DNA from: Pelargonium nanum
Lineage: Eukaryota > Streptophyta > Magnoliopsida > Geraniales > Geraniaceae
DNA length: 64,000 bases
Assembly: GCA_036897485.1 (NCBI GenBank)
Contig: JAYMTF010000043.1
Span: forward strand, 1-64,000
Direction: 5' to 3'
Within the stretch, counting starts at the first letter, position 1; each line of letters begins with the position of its first letter. Positions 34,261 to 47,800 of the stretch are shown here, piece by piece. The notes beneath the pieces are model-generated. The model was given only the letters and a program-made list of their open reading frames with translations, made no database searches and was not told the DNA's origin. A program made the position numbers and the translations under genes.

Positions 34261-37200
34261 ACCCGAGAGAAATTGATATGTGATGGATGAGAGTTCCATT
34301 GTCTCATCCATGGTTAGTACATTTGAGTAGAGTGAAATGAAAATGTTTCAAATTTGAGGAATTGGATAATTCTTCCCAATTCATAAATTATTAATTTAGT
34401 ATTAAAGATTAAAAGCTTAAATCATTTTTTAAAAAATAAAAAATAATAATAATAAAGCTTAAATCAGATAGATCAGGCGGTCCAAATTAATGGGCCAGAC
34501 ATCTATGAGCAAGCCCAAACCAAATTACTTCTAAAGCCTAAATAATCTGCTGACCTCCAAAGACCGTACAAATTTGGGCTGAAATGTGCCCAAAAATAAA
34601 TTGGGCTAGATCAAATTTAAAATATTTTAAAATTTTACTACACTTTATTATAAATAAATAGAAATTCACGCGCCCAACTTCTCTATCGATCAATCATACG
34701 ACGTCACATTGTCCTTTTAAATTTGTAAACATCAATACCTTGTATCTTAAAGAGATAGTCGATTATTCACATTCTCGCTCAAATTGCCCATAATTTTTGA
34801 CAATTTTGTGTTAGATATATCCCATTCGGCCATTCTCATACATATTGTGGATTCTTGACCACAATCCACATATTTTCCACGTAACGATGTGCTTATTGTG
34901 TTTTAAGATTCATAACACATTTAAAATATTCAGGGAGTCGGACCAAGAACCATGACTCAAAATTGGGATTACTTAGCTCCTGAAATTTGGGACAGAGATC
35001 CAAGTACCCAAATAAGATCCGACCAGACTCAACTCCCAAAACCCTTATTAAGAACTCAAAATCGCAACAAGACATCAACACATGTTATTCTCATAACACA
35101 TAAGCAATAAAAATTAACTGATCGTATATAAATTTTTAATCAAATTTACTGTTAATTTGGAACATTATCTCCATTTTTGAGATCCCGCGTTAAACTTATT
35201 GCTACGCATAATCTATATAGTACATCTATTCTTACTCATTCTAATTATGAAAACCCAACATACCAATCGTGTCGACTTTAAAAAATAAAATAAAAAGGTA
35301 CTATTTCTTCAATAAATGTGTCATAAAAGTCACTGTTAAATGCAACAATAGTCTAGGCAAAAATATTCCAGAAAATCTTGACCACAACATTGAATAATAG
35401 TGGTAGCAAAAACCCAAATGATGTGAAAATATTTACGTGCAAAATTATACAAATGTGAACGTGACGCATGCAATGCAAAAAATTCTCATGTTGACTGACC
35501 ACCAACCGCAAACAAACAAACCAGCCACCATTTGGTCCAACCCTTCCATGCACCTTTATATTATTAATATTAATTATAAACCATTTATATTAATTATATC
35601 AACATTTCAACACTACAGGGCATTACAAATTTGACCCATAAACCAAGATTTATTACATTTTTTTGTTATTATACTTTATTTTATATGAAGCTGGATATTT
35701 TAAATAATTTTTAAACTTTTTTATTATAAATAATATCAACCCAAAAGATTCTTGGAATATTCTAACAAATTAAAATTGATTAACATGATAGAATCACTGT
35801 CACTACAAATCTATGTGCATGCTTGTGCCTTGTGGGGCAAATGTTGTTTTTTATTTTATTTAAATAGAATGTAAAGTTTTTTGTCCTCGTCATCTATATT
35901 TTGTTATTTTTCTACTAATATTTAAAACAATTTACGGCTAGCCCATTAGTGAAAATTTACTAATATTTTTAGGGGGATTTTTGTGTGACCACGCCTAACA
36001 TACTATAGGTTATGCACACATTAGTATATTATAAAACAACACATTAGTTATTTGAAATACATTGAATGATTTATAGTACTATATGTATGTATTATGCTTT
36101 GATGCTTATTTTGTCTTCCTGCGATGAAATTTTGAAAAAAATCCTATCGACATATCTAATAGAAAATGATTGTAAAAAATAACGTGTGAACTCTCATTTC
36201 ATTTGTGTGCAAATTGAGCAAAAAGATTGTTGTTATTTAGTGCCTTTGTATTAAATGCATGCATGAGGATCGATGAAAATATTTGTAATATACATGATGT
36301 AATAATATTCTATTATCTGAAGTTGAATTGATCTCCTATTTAGGTTAAACTGTTGCCAAATATAGCATATTTAGTTATGCTATATATAAGGCTCAAAACA
36401 ATTTCTTAGGATCATTGCTATATATTATTATTATTTTAATAATAAATAGACCATTAGTTATGGTATATATATAATTATTTTTAAAGCCAGGTCGCTTTAG
36501 GGCCAACAAGAATTCAATATGGTGAAGCTAAAGAATTCTATGGGTATACGAATTAATAATAGAATTGCATAATATTCAAACCCCACGTTTTGTTATATAA
36601 ATATTAGGTTCCTATCCCTCTCACATGACCATGACTCCACCAACAACTTGTCTATTCTATTATTGTAACGTAAACTATTTATTTAACTATGTTAGATTCA
36701 TTTAATCAACCATATATTATTAGCTTTCTCACATGTTGCGTTTTATGGGAAATTGTGTATAGTCAATGAGCATAGACTATCAATAGTTGCATTGCTCGCA
36801 TAATTCCACATATATTGAATCTTAGAATTGGGCAAGCTAGATAGCTAGCTCACTACCAAAAATGAATTATCATTGTTAAAGTGTGTTTAAGCGCATCTCG
36901 TTTCATCCGTCAATCTTATACTATTTTTTAATTTGTCTCCTTATTCAAATGTTAGGATAAAAATGAATAAATTTTAATTTAAGTTCAATTTTTTTAATAT
37001 CAAGTCTCAATCTCTATATTATGTATTTAAAAAAAAAATACATTTTGCTAAGTTAAAACTCAAGCGCGTGTTGTTTGGTGCGTTGGGGGCGTAAACTCAC
37101 GCTTCTTCTAGAATGAGACCTTGTGAGGAGGTCTCTAAGACTAGGCTCCCAAAGATGGTTCCTAAGGATGAGGCTAAACGGTTTTGCACTTTTGCTTCCA

Positions 37201-38736
37201 ACTCTAAATTCATATGTTTTTCCTTTGACATGCGGTTTTTGGGTTATGGTGGATATTCTCGTGCTTATGTACCCATAACCACATGCTATTATTTATCTTT
37301 CTATTTGCGTGTTGATTTTTTAGTGACTCTAAGTCATGAAAAATTTGGTAACATCATTTATTTTATTTTTTGAAAGCAAAAGTAGTAATATTAATAATCA
37401 TATCGAACGATAACAAAGACGACATAAAATTGGTGGTAACGTAATTTATAGTTCATTGTTCATAATAAAATTTAGTTAGAGTATGCGTGTGTGTAGAATG
37501 AGCTTAAATATTGCAAGATATAGAATGCCATAAATTTGTTTGGTCAACTAAATGTTTTCGGGTATCAATACAAATAAATAAATATAAAATTTGAATGATT
37601 CAAGTATATGATCATATCAAATTCGAGTAATAAAAATCAAACAAAATTGAATTTAATTGGTCAAAAACTACCTTTCGAATATTTTGAATATCAAATTATT
37701 GAGTTAAACAATCAATTTAATGATGAATATACGTATTGTACTTCCAAACTATTTATGAGACAATATCTTATATTCCATCAAAATTTGTATTAAATGATTG
37801 CATGTACACAAAAGGTGTAGTTTTGTATAGAATATGGACCCAATGACCTCTCATTTATTGTACATTGTGACATATATTTCAAAACATAGACTAGCAAGCA
37901 CTATTGTCATCCACTTAAGTTTATCATTTTTGTCTTCCCTTAGACTTTAAGTTCCTTCACATTGACTATTGTCTATTGATGTGTTGTTCTTCTACAATTA
38001 ACATATTATGAAACTTGAGAATATTTAGTCTCTCTCAAAGAGGATTGTGTTTGCTTTTAGACCCAAAAATAGTATAGTTTTAACATAGCCCATGCCCCAT
38101 AGTTTTCAGTTGGAAGTTTGAACAATTTGATGCATTTATATATCACACTCCAATAAAGGAAATATTGAAATTTGTGACACACTAAAAAAAATTACTTTTG
38201 AAGAGCCATTATTTATGTACATTTTAAAAGTAAAATAGTAGCCATTATGTATATTTTAAAGGTAAAATATAGTATTTAAAAAAAGAGAGTAAAATATAGA
38301 AAAAAACATGTTTGTTGTTAATAATGTTTTACACTCACAACACAAGTGAACTCACTGGAAGCTGCATGGCAATGGTGCCATGTATATATATTAAAGTTTC
38401 GACCATATAAAAGATAAAACATTTGAATAATGTTTTTATAAAACACACATGCTCTCTGACCATAGAAAAATACCTAGCTCCTCTATTTTGACTATATACA
38501 TCCAAGAAACTTCTATGATCCAACCTCTCTCTCTATTAGAACTGACAATTCTAGTTATGAATTCTTAACCCGATTCGATCCAAAAAAATTGTTGGTTCTT
38601 TTTCGGGTTTTCGTGTAAAGTATGTGAATTTATATCTTCGGACTAAAAAATATGAAATGGGTTCTGAATATTCTTAGATTTTGATCCACATTCCCAACTC
38701 AATTAATTATATAAAAGTCTATCTTACCAATTAGCA

Positions 38737-39215
38737 AAAATGTTTCATTTTAGCTCTCTAACTATAAATTTTGTTATACATTTGTACCCAATTAAATTTT
38801 TGTTCCAATTTGGTCTCTATACTATTCATATTATTCCAATTTATTATTTTGACTATACTATTTTGTTTCAAATTGATTTAATTCATTTAAGTGCCATCAA
38901 TTTAAATAAACTTATAAATTAGATCATTTTGGAACATAATCGTATAACTGAGTGGCGTAATCGCCATTAATTTTGTTATATTTGGTCCATCAATTATAGT
39001 TTGTTTTAAAATGATATCGATTCGTAAATTTTTCTAACTTGATTGCCACGCCAAGCAATTCTTTTACTAAAAACAAATATTGACACGTTCAAATAATTTG
39101 ATGAGTGGCTAATTTGAAATAAAATAATATATTAGGAATCAAATTATAACAAAATCAAATTGAGTATAAATTCAAAATAAAATGGATAGTTGGAATATCA
39201 AAATAATTTTTTTCT
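38737..39215. repeat. Decayed foldback MITE
   Basis: The left arm ('atgtttcattttagctctct', 'ccaatttggtctctatacta') is complementary to the right arm ('aataaaatggatagttggaa' and neighbours) with many differences. It is AT-rich and non-coding, of the same general type as 58857-59385. Confidence 0.5.
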
Positions 39216-40469
39216 ATTAGTTAATTAAAATACTAAATTGTAACTATAGAAAAAGTTACAATATTTAGGGTGAGTATTATATTCCTGAGAATTACTCGTG
39301 TACGTAAACTGAGTTTGGTCAAAACCAACTATAAAACACATTAGAAAGTTGCAATAAAACCATTATTTTTCTCAGTCTTTATCACGAACCCTCCAAATTT
39401 AAAGAGTATTAAATATTCTTAGCTCACTGTTACTGGTTCAAATTCAATGATCCAGTGTACAGTTTACTAAATCAATATATTAATAAATCACTAGTTTACT
39501 TCCATAAATATTAGTCAATAACTTCGAGAACTTATCTTATAAATTCGCAAATATGTAAAAACAAATTGACTGGAAAACAATTTATTGAAAGTAATTGTGT
39601 TTTTAATTTTAATAATAATAGTTCAAATATGAACTCCTGTTAAAAAAAAATATAAATTGTGGAATCAAATCCGAATCTCATAAAGAAATAGGTAAAATAC
39701 CCAATTTTGTTAGTTTTTCGTGTTTAAATCCAGTTTGGTCCATAAAATTTTTAAAATTAAAATAGTACGTGAAATTTCAAATATAAACTCGGTTTGGTCC
39801 TTAAACTCTTATATAAACTATAACAACAATGATCATTTTAAACAAATTTTATTTCTACCCGAATAAATACTTTAAACACATCCCTATATGAAAATATAGT
39901 ATTCTCGAGTCGACACGCAATCCTATTTGGAGATATCCTTTTGTGCATAACAATAAATATATACATAAATGAAGTCATTCTCATTTGGACCAAATTTTAA
40001 TGTATGATGAGATACATAGGGAGGTTCTTATCCACTTATGGTTAAAAACACTCCATCCATTTTACAATATGCGTAATTTATTTGTGAATTTTTACCGTCT
40101 TCTAAAAATGCAATTGTTACACTGATAACCAAAAAAAAAAAAAAAAGTTCGGTCTTTTTTTAACATATTGTTTTGCTACGTATAAAATTAATTCGTCATT
40201 AACCAATATTTATTAATAACCACTTTTTTCTTGACTAATAATCTCAGTATATTTTATTTCGTGGCGTTTACGACACCAAACATAGGATAAAAGAAAATCT
40301 AAAAAACATGGACTGCTTTGGGTCCATTTCAATCACAATATATAATAAGCCGCCTCATCACTATTATTAACTTTCAACACAACACCAACTCCTTTTTCTC
40401 TTATAATCTCCATTTTCATCATTCTTTGAAAAAATCACAAGATCTCTAAACTTTTTTTTTTCTCAAGAA

Positions 40470-42624
40470 ATGGAAAATTTCACAAACCCAACATTTTTTA
40501 TCAATCCATATTCAACACCACCACCGTCATCTTCAGCTCCTCCTTTGTCTCTAAATCTTATGAATTCTCAAGTTTTTGGAGGTGATTTTAATGGTGGCAA
40601 TAGCAAAGCAAATATGTTATTCGGGTCGACGCCGGAGAAGATGATGGTTGAGAGCAAGAAAAGTAGCTTTGTTGGGTGTGAAAGTGAAGAGATGGTGAAG
40701 GTTGGTGGTAAGGGGAAGAAGGGAGATAATAAGAAGATGAAGAAGCCAAGATATGCTTTTCAAACAAGAAGCCAAGTTGATATTCTTGATGATGGATATA
40801 GGTGGAGGAAGTATGGCCAAAAAGCAGTTAAGAACAACAAGTTTCCAAGGTAATTTACTATACCCATCTCTCTATTTAATGGTAACAAGTTGTAATTATT
40901 ATGTGGATTGGCATATTTTCACAACTTTATTACTTATTACACGTATAATTTATTAGATTTGTTAACTCGATCTAAACCTTTATATAGACAGTAGATTTTC
41001 TCTCGTTGGTATGATTTTTGCAATATAAATTGTTGGGAGCACCTTATAAGTGTACAAAAGAAATGTACAAACGTCTGAGTCCGCGTATCGGTGAATCAAA
41101 GCATGGATTTTAACTTATACACTTGTTAGTGCACTTAAGTTTGGGTTATTAGGTTTTCCCTAATTTGTTATCCTACAAAGTTATCAATGAGTATATATAT
41201 ACTCGAATGTGTATTAACTTAATTCATTGCATTTATCATTTCATTCTCATAAAATGATTGTATATTTTTCATATTTTCTTTTATATAAAAAAGTATATAA
41301 TTATTTTTAAGGGCTGAAGTATTAATTTGTATAATTTCTTTGGGGAAACAAAATTTGCTAACTAGTAAGTGAAACACTTGTATAGTTTGCATGAGCAATG
41401 GATCACTAATTATGTCATGTGTCAATTTGTTCAATACACAATAAATGAATTGGAGAAACAAATGCAGTTTTTTTTTTCCGTTGAGCTACACAATAGGGGT
41501 AGCTCTCCCCTTTTAACCCAAAATCCCATCTCACCCGACGCAATGAGATTCGAACCCACAACCTCCCACATAGAGATGTGTATCTTGACCATTGCGCCAC
41601 CCCCTAGAGGGCTAAACAAATGCAGTTACTCTCCAAATGATATGCAGTTATATTCTACAAAAAATATATCATATTCTTTACATTCACATATATATGAAGT
41701 TTATTATGTTAAGAAAGCCATAATCAGTAAATATGTTAGAATTTATTGTTAGCTGCGCTACAATGCGTCAACTTAGATTTATTTATCTCTTTAAGTAGAA
41801 TCGTGTTTAGACTATTATTCTACATAAATGACTCTTTAGTTGCTTAACTATATTACTAATATAATTACTACTTACAAATGAACAAGATTGATCATAAGCG
41901 ATTTTTGATACAATAAGATGTTATAAGCTCATTGACAATTATTTAGCTTAAACTAACATATTTATAGGTTAGAATAATGACGTTTATAAGAGCAACGAAC
42001 ATACATAATGGGTTTTTTGTTTGTGCAAAGTCACCAATAAGGTCGCGGTATCTCATTAAAATATGAATCCGGTGAGTAGCTCTATTCCTATAAATTTATT
42101 GAGATAAGTTAATGCGGTGTAGTTTTCTCGTTTGCTTGACTTAGCGTTAAAAAACAACATATTATTGACTTATAATATTTTATATCATCTATTTATGTAT
42201 TATTCCGTGGTATTATTTTCACACAAGAAAGATTACATTTCGCGACGACTAAAATCCGTCATAAGAAAATAAAATAAAATCATTTCATAACGAAAACTCA
42301 CAACACGTACATTTGTTACAATTTCTTCTGTCACAAAGAACTCTAAACAAAACCGTTGTTTTTGTCCCGTCGCGAAAGATGATATTTCGTGTATAGCACT
42401 CTCTTTTGGACTAATTGTGTTGATGCATGCATGCATGCAGGAGCTACTATCGTTGTACACAACAAGGATGTAATGTGAAGAAGCAAGTTCAGAGGTTGAC
42501 TAAAGACGAAGGAGTTGTGGTCACAACCTACGAAGGAATGCACTCTCATCCCATCCAAAAATCTACCGACAACTTTGAGCATATTTTGACACAAATGCAA
42601 ATCTACACCTCTTCTGTTGAATAA
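40470..42624 (+). CDS. WRKY75: WRKY75-type group IIc transcription factor
   Basis: Two exons, 40470-40849 and 42441-42624, join in phase 2 (CCAAG|GTAATT ... GCATGCAG|GAGC) to give 187 residues. A Ser/Pro/Asn-rich N-terminus and a basic [17 protein letters not shown] stretch precede the WRKY domain: [20 protein letters not shown], then the zinc finger C-x4-C-x23-H-x-H ([11 protein letters not shown] ... MHSHP). The C-terminus, [15 protein letters not shown], is typical of WRKY75. The intron splits the domain at the conserved Pro-Arg position used by group IIc. WRKY75 proteins bind W-boxes and act in phosphate starvation, senescence and defence; the role here is by homology. The intron holds a SINE and a Mutator-like MITE. 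Confidence 0.95.
41470..41613 (-). mobile_element. Full-length tRNA-derived SINE with intact target duplication
   Basis: Read on the minus strand: A box (GTGGCGCAATGGTCAAG), B box (GTGGGTTCGAATCTC), a short unique body and an A-rich tail. It is flanked by a perfect 14-bp duplication, AAACAAATGCAGTT, at 41456-41469 and 41614-41627. The intact flanks indicate a fairly young insertion in the WRKY intron. Confidence 0.92.
42239..42376. mobile_element. Mutator-like MITE
   Basis: The ends TTCGCGACG and CGTCGCGAA are exact inverted repeats. The flanking 9-mers AGATTACAT (42230-42238) and AGATGATAT (42377-42385) agree at seven of nine positions, as expected for an old Mutator-type 9-bp duplication. 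It is 138 bp, non-coding, and ends about 64 bp before WRKY exon 2. Confidence 0.6.
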
Positions 42625-42811
42625 TATTTTACTATTTATAGTAAACTTAGCATAGATTCATGTGTATTAATAGCATTCAACGTTAGATATTTACTGAAAC
42701 ATAAAAAAAAAAAATACTATATTTCCTGCATGCATGCATTCCCAAGAGTATCAATCTTACTTGTGTACATCATTTTCTTATATCCATTCATGGTTGAATG
42801 TATATTGATGC

Positions 42812-43040
42812 TACCTCCATCTAAAAAAGTGTCATCAGAAAATTTGAGGAAAATTTAGTTTGTGATTTATACTTAGTTTTCGAGGTTCACGTATTGTGAA
42901 AAACGTAAAGAATTCTAAGTAACTTATTATAGAAATATTATTGGTAATTCATGCATAACTAGTTTTTTCAAAAGACATAACATTTATTTTGATACAAAAA
43001 TACAAGTGAAACATGATACTTATTTGAGACGGAGGGAGTA
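42812..43040. mobile_element. Stowaway MITE
   Basis: The right end 'gacggagggagta' is the canonical Stowaway terminus and the left end 'tacctccatctaaaaaagt' is its degraded partner. Flanking TA dinucleotides fit Tc1/mariner targeting. The interior matches the copy at 11781-11985. Confidence 0.75.
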
Positions 43041-44034
43041 TACGATGACTACAAACATGTACTCAGAAATTGATTTAGAAATTTTAATTTGTGAGGACAA
43101 ATTACAAGAAAATATTATATGAAACTATTAGGACAAGATTTTTTAACTCGTGCCTGAATTATACCCCACAGGTTGTCACTATTTCGGTTACTGGATCCAA
43201 GCTCGCAAAAAAGGTTTCAATATTCCATTTTTCGATCTAACTTGTTGCCCCATTCGTCAGCTTTAGCGACGTGGAACTACAATATTCATCTATTAAGTTC
43301 CGCACTTGTAACTAAACTGACAATTCTGTTTTATATTGTATGACCTAAAATGGATGCAAGTTGTGAGTTTCAAAATTTATATGAAAATGTGTGGATTTGC
43401 CCGACTCCACGCAAAAAAATGTGCTAGTTAATTGTGACTCTCAAGTTTTATGTATAAAACATGTGAATTTTCCCAACCTGATCCAGAAAACAAACCACTC
43501 TCTTATTCGCAACTCAAACCCGCAAAATAATCTATCAGATTTTGGTGTCAAGTGTTCGTCTTCAAATTGTCTGAGAGTCTGAGACACACTAGAATAACAA
43601 GCCACGCATAAATAAATACTGGGCTAACGGGCTCAGATGGGCCTGCAAGAGTAATTTTCAAAGCCTGTTTGAAAAATTTGGCTATAGTAAGCAGACTCAG
43701 AATCTCCAGAGCATTTTTCTTAAAGCCCATTTTATAATTAGTGGGCAATGAAATAGTTACTTTTAGGCCCAGCCCACCATGCATTAATTGGGCCTTGAAA
43801 CATATACAAAACTACACGTCGCTCATACGAGCGAACCACCGTATATATATTTGTGGCCAGAATGCTGATACGACATGCTATTTCGCTGCTAAACGTGTCG
43901 TATTTGCTCCCACAAACTACTATTAACTACCACTCCCACGTTCTTGGGCAAAATGGTAAACATAGTATGTTAACATATGAAACAAATAAAAGAAATACTA
44001 ATTTTTTTTATTCACCCTTGTAACCGGCTATAGC

Positions 44035-44301
44035 TAGAGGTGACAAAAGTTAAGCTCAATTTGGGTTTGGGTTCGGATTGAGTTCAGGTTGATGAACTCT
44101 AACTTTAACCCGACTTTATAGGGTTGTATGGTTGATCATGTCGGGTTTTAGGCATAAAATGTTTTGTTTTTGTGACTGACTCTAACTCGTTACGAAAATT
44201 TTATAACCTACCCAATCCGAATATTTCTTTTGAATTGATAAATCCAGACCCGAACCCGACTTGAAATGAGTTTGGTTTTGAGTACCCTTTTACCAGGTCT
44301 A
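44035..44301. mobile_element. hAT-like MITE, 267 bp
   Basis: The left end 'tagaggtgacaaaag' and the right end, in reverse complement 'tagacctggtaaaag', form TIRs. The flanks GCTATAGC (44027-44034) and GCTAAAGT (44302-44309) agree at six of eight bases, a decayed 8-bp duplication. The interior repeats 'gggttcgg / cccgaacccg'. Confidence 0.7.
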
Positions 44302-44871
44302 GCTAAAGTAAGTAACCAACCACCACGTCAACATGTCACGTCATTATTGATTTTAATGATTTTGCCTTATAAATTTGATGAAATTTCGACTTCAGTTCCT
44401 AACTTTAAATTTTGACACTTAAATTATTTTCATTCATGTAAAAGGTAATCAATCGTTACATCTGTACGATGGTATGTAACAAGTAGTATCCAAATCGATA
44501 AATTATAGACTTTTTAAGTTTGCTAAAGTAACGTAAAGGACGTGCACTGTAGCTGTATAGGCACGTGCCAACACAATATTTAGTTATTTACGCAAAAACA
44601 CCACAAGGGCAATTCCGTAACTTCCAAAGGGCATCTATTCCAGCTACACTTGGAAATAGGGCTGTGTTGTTTGCTCACGCTCACGCACAGAGCCACTCCC
44701 AAATAAACCAGAGCTTTTCTTGTTCAGCAATCATATATATAATTCAACTCTCTCTCTCTCTCCGCGACCATCACTCGATGCTCTTGTACGTCCTGATGCT
44801 ACGTCGTTTCGAGCCCTAGCTCTCGATTCTCTACCTACACAACCACCGCGCGCACTCAGATTCCGCCGCCG

Positions 44872-47800
44872 ATGGCGCTTCCCATGGCAAAGCTCGTCAT
44901 CCTCGTTGGTGCAGGTCCGTACAATTTATCTCCAGATTTTGGCTGCTCTGATACTGTTTCTGTGTTTCGCTTCTGGGTTTTGATTGTTGTGGTCGTCTGA
45001 GATTTTCGCCATTTGTTGTCTAATCTGGTAGTGATAGTTGATTGGTTTGTATTTTTCTGTTTGGCCAATTTTGTGCAATACTGGTTGAAATTTTGGGTTT
45101 TTGTTAAACCCTAGGTTAATTTGGTATCTGGATTGCATTTGTTTTTCGTGTTAAGTGTAAATATACATTGGTTAATTTATTGGGGTATATAGGTTCAGCA
45201 ACAATGTTCATGTGTGAGATTTATGGCAATGTGCATTACTATTTTGGTCTTGGTTATGGTGATTTCAGTGAAGTTCCAAGCTGTACTTTACTACTGTGAT
45301 GGAAGATGATTTATGATTGTAGAACCACTAAGTGAACTTGTATTAGCATGGTGTGCTCATTAATGTTCTGGCTGCCACTGCACGTCCTTACAACTTACGC
45401 CAGAATTTGGTTGCTTAGATACTGTTTTTATGTTTTGCTTCTGTGTTTTGATTGTTAATTATTGTTATAGTTTTGATAATTGATTGATGTATAGTTTTCG
45501 GTTTAGTTTATTTTGTTCGACACTGGTTGAAATTTTGGGTTTTTGTTAAACGGTAGAGTACGTTGGCATCTGGGTTTCATTTATTTCATATTAAGTGTAA
45601 ATAGGTTCAGCAACAATGTGTTTTTTTTTGTTCATGTGTGAGATTTATGGCAATGTGCATTATCGTTGGTGCTGAGGTACACAATTGAAGTGTATACCTT
45701 GTGGTTAGTTTTCCTTGTGCAAAGCAGAGCCTTGCTAATTGAATTTCCATCTCACATCTTATAGGTGTTGCGGGGTCAGTTCTTGCTGCACGAGAAGGGA
45801 GTGCGTCCACTGTCTCTGATTTTGTATCTGGTGCCGCTAAGGTATTATTTTTACTTGAACTAAACTCTGCTGTTGGTGTCTGTAGTGCTTGATGTATTTG
45901 TATTGCTGCATTGCTTTTAACTTCATGGAATTAAATTGCTTATAATATGTTACGTAGTTACATTTGACGTTGACAAGAATTGGATATGCAATTTTGTCAT
46001 GTATGCTGTTTCTAATATGGTCACATACCACGGGTGTTATCAGTTTAAATTCTGCTTATTGAAACAAACTTTGAAGCCTGGAAGTTGACAGTGTCACTCT
46101 TTTATGTTCTATTTCCGTTTCAACCTTTTTTGTTTCCTAGCAGAGTTGAATCTTATAAGATCCTATAGTTCTAAATATTCCTTGATTCAGGTTTAATTAT
46201 TCTTGGGCATGGTATTAGCTGGTTTGTAGTCTGCCGTGTTATCTCTTGGCTATGGATTGATTGGTGTTAAGCTTTTTCCTTTTTCTTTTAGTACTCATCA
46301 GTCATCACTGTCTTCTCTTTATAGGATATGGGATATTATCTAATGTATATATACCTTATCTTTTTCCCGTGTTTTTCTTTGTACTCATAACTGCTTTCTC
46401 TTTATAGGATATGTGATATTATCTAATGTATATATGCCTTTTCTTTTTCATGTGCCTTTTTTTTGTACTCATCATTGCCCTCTCTTTATAGGATATACGA
46501 TGTTATCACACACACACACCCTCCATCCAAAATGACCGCCTTGTTACATTTCTTTTTCCAACAAAAATATTGATTTTATTACTGCAGTCAAGCAAATGAT
46601 TTTATAGGTTATATACATCTAAAATGACTGTCTCGTAACAAAGTGAAGGAGTCCTAGCTAACTTATCTCAAGGATATTACTGGTTCTTAATCTGTAATCT
46701 TCTTATTAAAATGGAAAGAAGACACTCATTTTGAAATGGAGGGAGTATATATATATATATTTCTTTGATTCATTATATATATATATTTATATATATATTT
46801 TTGATTCATTAGTGTTTTCCACTTTGATTACTGAAGTTTCAGAACAATTTTCTCTGCAGATTGTCTGGAGGCAAATTAGGAATGATAGTTCTACCCCAAC
46901 CACTAAGAAGCCTCCGACTGATGCTTTGATGGCTCAGGTATGCATGATTTAATTGTGCTCTTGACATCTAGGGACAGCTCTACAAGCATTATAAGAAATT
47001 TTACCTATATTATATTTGATCTGTACCTATAGGTACACTAGTAAAATACTTTACCTTTTATGTTTCTTTGATGAAATTATATTTTATTGAAATTTCTGTT
47101 AAATCTTTCTTGACTTTGATGATTTATAATTGTGGAAGTTATCTAATGTTTTGTCTTCAATTACACTGGAGTAAGCTGTACTTGCATAAAATGCTTTGTT
47201 CTTCTAATTTATTGGAACCATAGTTAAGTTGAGGTCTTTAGTGTGGAAGCTAACATTCATTTGCATGCATTTTATTTTCATATGTTTTGTCTTAACAACC
47301 TATTTGTATGGTTTCTTGGTAAAAGAACATTATTTGTGTGGTTTTCAAGATGTATTGTTGTGGGAGGATTTCTAATTTTCCAACCCCGTGCATGTGTTAT
47401 TAGCATCAGTTCAAACACAACCTTTACTGTTATAAAGTTTCATTTTTGACACAAAGCTTTTGATTATGAAGAAGGGACTAAAAAAGGAGCATGCTTGATA
47501 TGCACATTTGAACTAACTCTGAGTATGAGAATAAAGGAACATGTCAATGTTTTGGAAGAAGTTTCTCTAAATGATTGAAGGGCTGATATTAGGGCACTCT
47601 GGTTGATTAACGATCTGTTTGAAAAACTAGTGGATTTCTAAAGAGAGTTCTAAACAATGACACCTTGAAATGAAATTATTCTGATGGGATAATCGTCAAA
47701 CATTTAATTTTATGAGCTTTCTATGCTCTATTTCAATTTTTGATTCTGCTAATTCTATTTTTTTTGGCATGTGGTATATCACTTTAGTGAATTGGACTGT

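Larger units (their letters stand above)
32830..40469. other. 7.6-kb gene-poor region
   Basis: It starts with the lyase promoter and leader (about 32830-33000). It holds a LINE relic (33290-34260) and a foldback repeat (38737-39215). Degraded repeat ends lie near 38546-38705 (hAT-like) and 39690-39840 ('ggtaaaatacccaatttt' type). A frame of 86 codons at 37113-37373 (+) matches nothing known. The WRKY promoter, with a TATA-like 'tatataataag' near 40338, ends it. Confidence 0.5.
42625..44871. other. Spacer between the WRKY and DUF1664 genes
   Basis: It holds a Stowaway (42812-43040) and an hAT element (44035-44301). A further hAT-like remnant (about 43315-43545) contains 'aactgacaattctg' and 'ccgactccac' phrases. 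The DUF1664 promoter and leader follow, with a TATA-like 'atatatataa' near 44732 and a CT run at about 44748-44762. No other gene is seen. Confidence 0.5.

Noticed and set aside
37113-37373. 86-codon open frame in the gene desert
   Set aside because: No family resemblance, no promoter or splice context, and composition like the surrounding AT-rich DNA.
40850-41461. Intron frames of the WRKY gene as alternative C-termini
   Set aside because: The retained intron gives an immediate stop (AGG TAA). Any phase-2 intron starting GTAA does this, so it carries no special signal.
41545-41600. Possible tRNA gene
   Set aside because: A and B boxes are present, but there is no cloverleaf acceptor stem, and a target duplication plus A-rich tail show a SINE.
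44748-44762. CT run before the DUF1664 start as an independent feature
   Set aside because: Ordinary plant leader or Y-patch composition; noted in the spacer entry only.
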